From contig JALFTC010000014.1 of assembly GCA_022779485.1 (NCBI GenBank), positions 62,001 through 126,000 on the forward strand: a stretch of 64,000 nt of DNA. Reading direction: 5' to 3'. Shown piece by piece: positions 60,046 to 64,000 of the stretch (position 1 is its first letter; each line of letters opens with the position of its first letter). A model generated the notes under the pieces. It ran no database searches. It had not been told where the DNA came from and saw only the letters and a program-made list of their open reading frames with translations. This DNA comes from Ruminococcus sp. GTDB lineage: Bacteria; Bacillota; Clostridia; Oscillospirales; Acutalibacteraceae. A program made the position numbers and the translations under genes.

Positions 60046-60909
60046 TCAATTCTCAAACACATACAAATACAAGTCCTCAAGGGTTGGGGGTACTGGTTTT
60101 GGTGCGTAATTTTTTGGTGGTGTATCGGTTACTATTCTCACTGTTATTTTGTCACCGCTGTGGAATAGATTTGACACACGGTAGTTTTCCTGGAAATACT
60201 TTAATTCTTCCTTTTCGATTTCCACTTCAAAAACCTTGTTTTCTATTTCCTTTGTAAGGCTGTTACAGGTGTTGTGGGATATGAGTTTGCCCTCTTTCAG
60301 CAGGATAATTTCCTTTGCTATGAACTCAATGTCGGACACAACATGGGTGGAGATTAGGACTATTTTGTCCTCGGCTATCTCACTTATAAAATTTCTTATT
60401 CGTATTCTTTCCTTTGGGTCAAGTCCTGCTGTCGGCTCGTCAAGGAGTAACACCGTTGGGTTACCAAGCAAAGCCTGAGCCAGTAAAACCCTCTGTTTCA
60501 TTCCTCCGGAAAACTCACCGATTTTTTTGTGGGCAACATTATCAAGATTAACCACCTTTAGCAAACGGTCAGTTTCTTCTTTTGCTTGTTTTCTTGATAT
60601 GCCTTTCAGATTTGCCATATAAAGCAGGAATGCTTTGGATGAAAATTTATCGTAAAAGCCCTGTTGCTGTGGCATATATCCCAGTTCTTTTCTAAAGGCT
60701 TTCCCTAACTTTAAAATATCTGTTCCGTCAAAAAGGATTTCACCGGAGTTTCTTCTTACATTGTCTGTAATAAGGTTCATAAGTGTAGTTTTTCCTGCGC
60801 CGTTTGCACCTAAAAGACCATAAACCCCTTCATTAAGCTTTATATTAATATTACTTAGTGCCTGATATTTGCCGTAACACTTGCTGAGATTTTTAATTTC
60901 AAGCTCCAT
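60046..60909 (-). CDS. ABC transporter ATP-binding protein (BcrA/antibiotic-export type)
   Basis: A 287-residue ATPase with Walker A GANGAGKTTLM, signature FSGGMKQRV (Phe in place of the usual Leu), Walker B LLLDEPTAGLD and switch His in STHVVSD. The short C-terminal domain is typical of ABC-2 exporters. It pairs with the large permease encoded upstream on the same strand, overlapping by 11 bases. It is the last gene of the operon. Cargo unknown. Confidence 0.93.
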   Translation of the reverse strand: MELEIKNLSKCYGKYQALSNINIKLNEGVYGLLGANGAGKTTLMNLITDNVRRNSGEILFDGTDILKLGKAFRKELGYMPQQQGFYDKFSSKAFLLYMANLKGISRKQAKEETDRLLKVVNLDNVAHKKIGEFSGGMKQRVLLAQALLGNPTVLLLDEPTAGLDPKERIRIRNFISEIAEDKIVLISTHVVSDIEFIAKEIILLKEGKLISHNTCNSLTKEIENKVFEVEIEKEELKYFQENYRVSNLFHSGDKITVRIVTDTPPKNYAPKPVPPTLEDLYLYVFEN

Positions 60910-63310
60910 TTACACACCACCTTTTATTTGAAAACACTAATCCTGTTATTCCCAAAAGCATCACTAAGGCTATTGGAATAACAAAGACAAAGCTTGTGCT
61001 TTCTCCTAACAATTTTGAAACAGAAACGAGGATTGACAAGGACAAATATTTGAATATATCAATACCCAAACTATACAAAAGTGACGGTACAACCAACACA
61101 AGTGTTGATACTGCAATACATACTTCATATCTTGTAACCGTTGAAATAAAACAAATAATATACGCTACACATAAAATCATAACAAGCTTTATTAAATACA
61201 CCAAAATCAAATAGGTCATTATAGAAACCTGAAATGGTAATTCCTTGAAAAACATCAGACTTTTAACAGGTGCTGTGAGATTTTCGAGATTATAGTTGAC
61301 CGACACTCTGTAAAAATCAGTTGCACCTGTAACAAGCCAGATAAACACTGCAACAATTGACGCCACTGCTGTCTTTTTTCTGAATATGTAATTCCGTCCT
61401 CTATATGTAGCTTTCATAGTATAATAAACATTGGATTTTTTCTCATATGCAAATACACCGCTTAACAAAATGATTAACACGAAAATTGATATGATTGCAT
61501 TTTTCGTTTGTTGAGCGTAGCCCCCTTTTCCCAACAGTTCGCTATATCCCTGTGGATTCACAATCCATACATCATTTTCCTTTGCGTAGGATAACCTTTC
61601 CTCTAAAATTTCAAGAGCCTCTCTTTTGCTGTCATAAGCTAAGGATTTCATTTCCTTGCTTTGGTATTCTTCACCTGTGATTTTGTCATTTCTATAGTCA
61701 CTTACAGCCTTTGCATATTCTTTATCAACCGCCTCTATTTCTGTTGCCAGATTTTTCACATAGACTTCGGCATTATTTATACCATTACCGCTGTACTTCT
61801 CATAAAAGCTATTTACTACACTGTCAGTGGCACCGTAATATATTGTATCGGTATTAACAGAGTTAAAAAGGATAAACAAAAAAACAACAGCCACTATAAA
61901 GCCTTTTTGGATAACAAGAATTTTATACAGCTCATAACCAATAACAGTGAGCCTTTCTATCATCAGCCAATAAATATTTTTAATCCTTGCAACAAGACTT
62001 GATATTATAATTTCAATCTTTGCAGGGGTTTTGATTGGTCTTTTTAATGTTGAGGAAATCACCGCTAATGTTGAGAAAACAATAATACAAATTATGGCTC
62101 CTGTAATAAGCAGACTAAACATATTTAATGTAAATCCAAGGGTTTCAAGGTTTCTGTATTTTATAATTGCATTTGACGGATTTATAAAGGTGAATATGTT
62201 AATACACTTAAATAATGAAAAATAGTTTTGGTAAGGCAGGTAGTTATATATCAAAAACTCCCCTGCGAAAACTATTCCGGTTATGCCAAAGGCAAATGTT
62301 ATATTCTGTATAAAAGCAAAAATCAACCAAAGTATAGAGGCAAGTGCCATCTGCATTAATACGGTTACACCAATATAAAAGACGATAAATTGTAGCTCTG
62401 ACATTGGAAAAACAAAGTTTTTAAACATTGCTATAGACTGGACATTCCTTGATAAATCCGCAGTTCCGCCATAAATAGCAAATGCTGTGGTAAACATACA
62501 TATGTACATAACAGCAGTTGCAAAAGCGGTTATAATTGAAAGAATACCTGCTCTTTTTAAGGCAAGGTGCAGTCTTCCCTTTGGGTTAGAATATATCAGA
62601 GTCCACAAGCCTTGCTTTCTTTCTTCCAAAAAGATTAAAACTAAGAACAGACTGAAAACTATCAGCAAATAATTAGGCAGTTCAGAATTTACAACTGAAA
62701 CAATCGGTTCATCTATACCTATAGACAGTTTTATATTTTTCAGTTTGGAATAATCCTGCACCGTTTTTTCAATGTTATCATTTACAGTATTGTTCTCTGT
62801 TTTGAAAATACTGATGCTGTTCATATTTTCTGCACTGCCGTTAATGCTTTCAAGGTAAGCCGGATAGCTATCTATATATTCAATTTGTTCTAAAATTTCT
62901 GTAAGTGCTTTCTGCTGAACATATAGACTGTTAGCGTTTATAGTCTTTTTATTATTATCGTAGTAATTTGCAGTTTTCTTATTTTCTTGTCGGAGCTGTT
63001 GTTCACTTTCCATCCACAATTCTTCATACTGTTTGTAATTATCAGACTTCATTTTGTCAAAATCAATCAAATCGCAAAGTGTTGTTACATATGTAAGTTT
63101 ATTTGCAGCAGTTTCAGCCAACTTTTCGGGACGACAGTTTTTAAGCTCATCTACAAATTTTCCTCTTGCTGTGTTTATTTCAGCAATACTATAACCACTG
63201 TATTCTTCATTTTTCATCTGAGAATTAATAAATAAACCAACACCTATTACAAGGATAAACACAAATAAAAACAAGGTCTTGGTATTAAAAACTACTCTTC
63301 TAAATTCCAT
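60899..63310 (-). CDS. Double-length ABC-2 type permease
   Basis: An 803-residue membrane protein that looks like two fused ABC-2 permeases. Each half starts with a helix (TLFLFVFILVIGVGLFINS; GFIVAVVFLFILFNSVNT), has a large Lys/Glu/Asn-rich extracellular domain (about 180 and 120 residues), then a helix followed by a cytoplasmic segment of similar type (LEERKQGLWTLIYSNPKGRL; YEKKSNVYYTMKATYRGRNY) and more helices. With one ATPase homodimer a single copy could form the full exporter. Substrate unknown. The start overlaps no gene; AGGATAA lies before ATG 63310. Confidence 0.85.
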   Translation of the reverse strand: MEFRRVVFNTKTLFLFVFILVIGVGLFINSQMKNEEYSGYSIAEINTARGKFVDELKNCRPEKLAETAANKLTYVTTLCDLIDFDKMKSDNYKQYEELWMESEQQLRQENKKTANYYDNNKKTINANSLYVQQKALTEILEQIEYIDSYPAYLESINGSAENMNSISIFKTENNTVNDNIEKTVQDYSKLKNIKLSIGIDEPIVSVVNSELPNYLLIVFSLFLVLIFLEERKQGLWTLIYSNPKGRLHLALKRAGILSIITAFATAVMYICMFTTAFAIYGGTADLSRNVQSIAMFKNFVFPMSELQFIVFYIGVTVLMQMALASILWLIFAFIQNITFAFGITGIVFAGEFLIYNYLPYQNYFSLFKCINIFTFINPSNAIIKYRNLETLGFTLNMFSLLITGAIICIIVFSTLAVISSTLKRPIKTPAKIEIIISSLVARIKNIYWLMIERLTVIGYELYKILVIQKGFIVAVVFLFILFNSVNTDTIYYGATDSVVNSFYEKYSGNGINNAEVYVKNLATEIEAVDKEYAKAVSDYRNDKITGEEYQSKEMKSLAYDSKREALEILEERLSYAKENDVWIVNPQGYSELLGKGGYAQQTKNAIISIFVLIILLSGVFAYEKKSNVYYTMKATYRGRNYIFRKKTAVASIVAVFIWLVTGATDFYRVSVNYNLENLTAPVKSLMFFKELPFQVSIMTYLILVYLIKLVMILCVAYIICFISTVTRYEVCIAVSTLVLVVPSLLYSLGIDIFKYLSLSILVSVSKLLGESTSFVFVIPIALVMLLGITGLVFSNKRWCVNGA

Positions 63311-63316
63311 AACAAA

Positions 63317-64000
63317 TTATCCTATATTTATTTCTCCATCATCGGAAATTGTAAATACAGTTTCCCATTTAACATTACTATTAATTTGGGAAATATCAGC
63401 ACCAAGAACTTCCCTGTTGTTGGTTTCCATATATAGTCTTCTACCATCAGAGCCGACAAAATACTCACAGTCAGGAATATTTACATCATTTATAACCTTG
63501 CCCTCTTCATCAATAATATGCAACACATAATCTTCCGGTTCTGCTATACCGTTATCCCAGTTGGTGTAATATATGTAATTATGGTCACTTACTACGATTG
63601 CGGATTTGTCTTTGTTTTGGCATATTGGAAAAATCTTACCTGACTTCAAATCATATGCATTTATATCTCTGTCTTTAAAGTAATAAATTTTGTTATTGAA
63701 AACAGTAAAACAACTGTTTGTATCTATAAGTTTTTCCTTTTTGTCTGTGTTAATATTAAGGCGATAAATTTCTCCCTTATAGTTTTCATAATCTTCGTTT
63801 TCAGAGTATGAGTATGAAAAATACATATAATTGCCAACACAGGCAAACCGTGAAATAAAGCCTGTATTATCTTCACACCGGAAAATCTCAGTTTTGTATT
63901 GGGGGCTGTTGATGTTCAGCTTATAAATACAAAAATTGCCCTTTGAGTTTATTGCCGTCCAAAAGGCATATCCCCTATGTACTGCAAACTCTCCTACACT
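63317..64000 (-). CDS. Propeller-like (DUF5050-type) protein, C-terminal part
   Basis: The reading frame is open from the right edge to the stop at 63317 (227 codons visible), so the N-terminus lies outside. Repeated segments such as GNFCIYKLNINS, NYMYFSYSYSENED, GEIYRLNINTDKKEKLIDT, NKIYYFKDRDINAYDLKSGK and YIYYTNWDN show the YxxxY blade pattern of beta-propeller proteins. It ends six bases before the permease gene, so it is the upstream member of the ABC operon and could be an extracellular sensor or partner. Function unknown. Confidence 0.75.
   Translation of the reverse strand, partial: SVGEFAVHRGYAFWTAINSKGNFCIYKLNINSPQYKTEIFRCEDNTGFISRFACVGNYMYFSYSYSENEDYENYKGEIYRLNINTDKKEKLIDTNSCFTVFNNKIYYFKDRDINAYDLKSGKIFPICQNKDKSAIVVSDHNYIYYTNWDNGIAEPEDYVLHIIDEEGKVINDVNIPDCEYFVGSDGRRLYMETNNREVLGADISQINSNVKWETVFTISDDGEINIG

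Overview
The window looks like chromosomal DNA of a low-to-mid GC, spore-forming, starch-degrading gut Firmicute. The best guess is Ruminococcus bromii or a close Oscillospiraceae relative. The reasons are a secreted type I pullulanase that carries a dockerin (an amylosome-type enzyme), a spoIIID gene, LPXTG-type pili with sortases, strong GGAGG ribosome binding sites, and gut-Firmicute repeat families. The species name is inference; no 16S gene is present.

Layout. 1-3 kb (minus strand): 5' part of a DegT/StrS aminotransferase, a FabG/YmfI-like reductase, and glnS. 3.2-6.1 kb: a TrpXYZ-like ABC importer operon with two intergenic hairpins. 6.3-8.5 kb: spoIIID, a metallophosphoesterase and a CYTH protein. 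8.5-12.4 kb: a methionine/folate operon (metF, separate MetH reactivation protein, metH lacking that domain). 12.6-22.7 kb: envelope and secretion genes (nucleotide-sugar dehydratase, glmS, FHA-FtsW fusion plus PBP, secA). 22.8-26.4 kb: a ferrous iron operon (feoA-feoA-feoB-small Cys-rich protein) behind a consensus promoter whose spacer is a palindromic operator. 26.6-32.7 kb (minus): two secreted proteins (one LRR), DegV, NadE and a YARHG lipoprotein. 32.8-35.7 kb: trkA-trkH. 35.7-44.9 kb: Sfp-type transferase, alr, a sugar-phosphate transferase, small zinc-ribbon/DUF6472 proteins, an AEC permease, an LRR membrane protein and a LOG protein. 45-57.2 kb, the most distinctive region: an Ntn-hydrolase-like protein, a dockerin pullulanase, a 1331-residue sortase-anchored adhesin with a starch-binding-like N-terminus, a major pilin, two sortases and a small unknown protein. 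57.3-60 kb: two tRNA-Pro genes with an inverted tRNA fragment, a zinc-ribbon protein and cardiolipin synthase. 60-64 kb (minus): ABC ATPase, a double-length ABC permease, and a truncated propeller-like protein.

Two dispersed non-coding repeat families run through the window. Family A is a 165-bp foldback MITE with three full copies of identical length and two solo ends. Family B is a 140-210 bp element bounded by TGTCATTC(C/T)GAG and its inverse, with three copies and one fragment; one copy is nested in a longer inverted repeat. Family A copies lie within or beside operons (feo, pilus) and supply or overlap two stop codons.

The main biological suggestion is that a sortase-built pilus with a starch-binding-like tip protein, next to a dockerin-bearing pullulanase, may be a cell-surface starch-attachment system. 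That is inference from domains and proximity.
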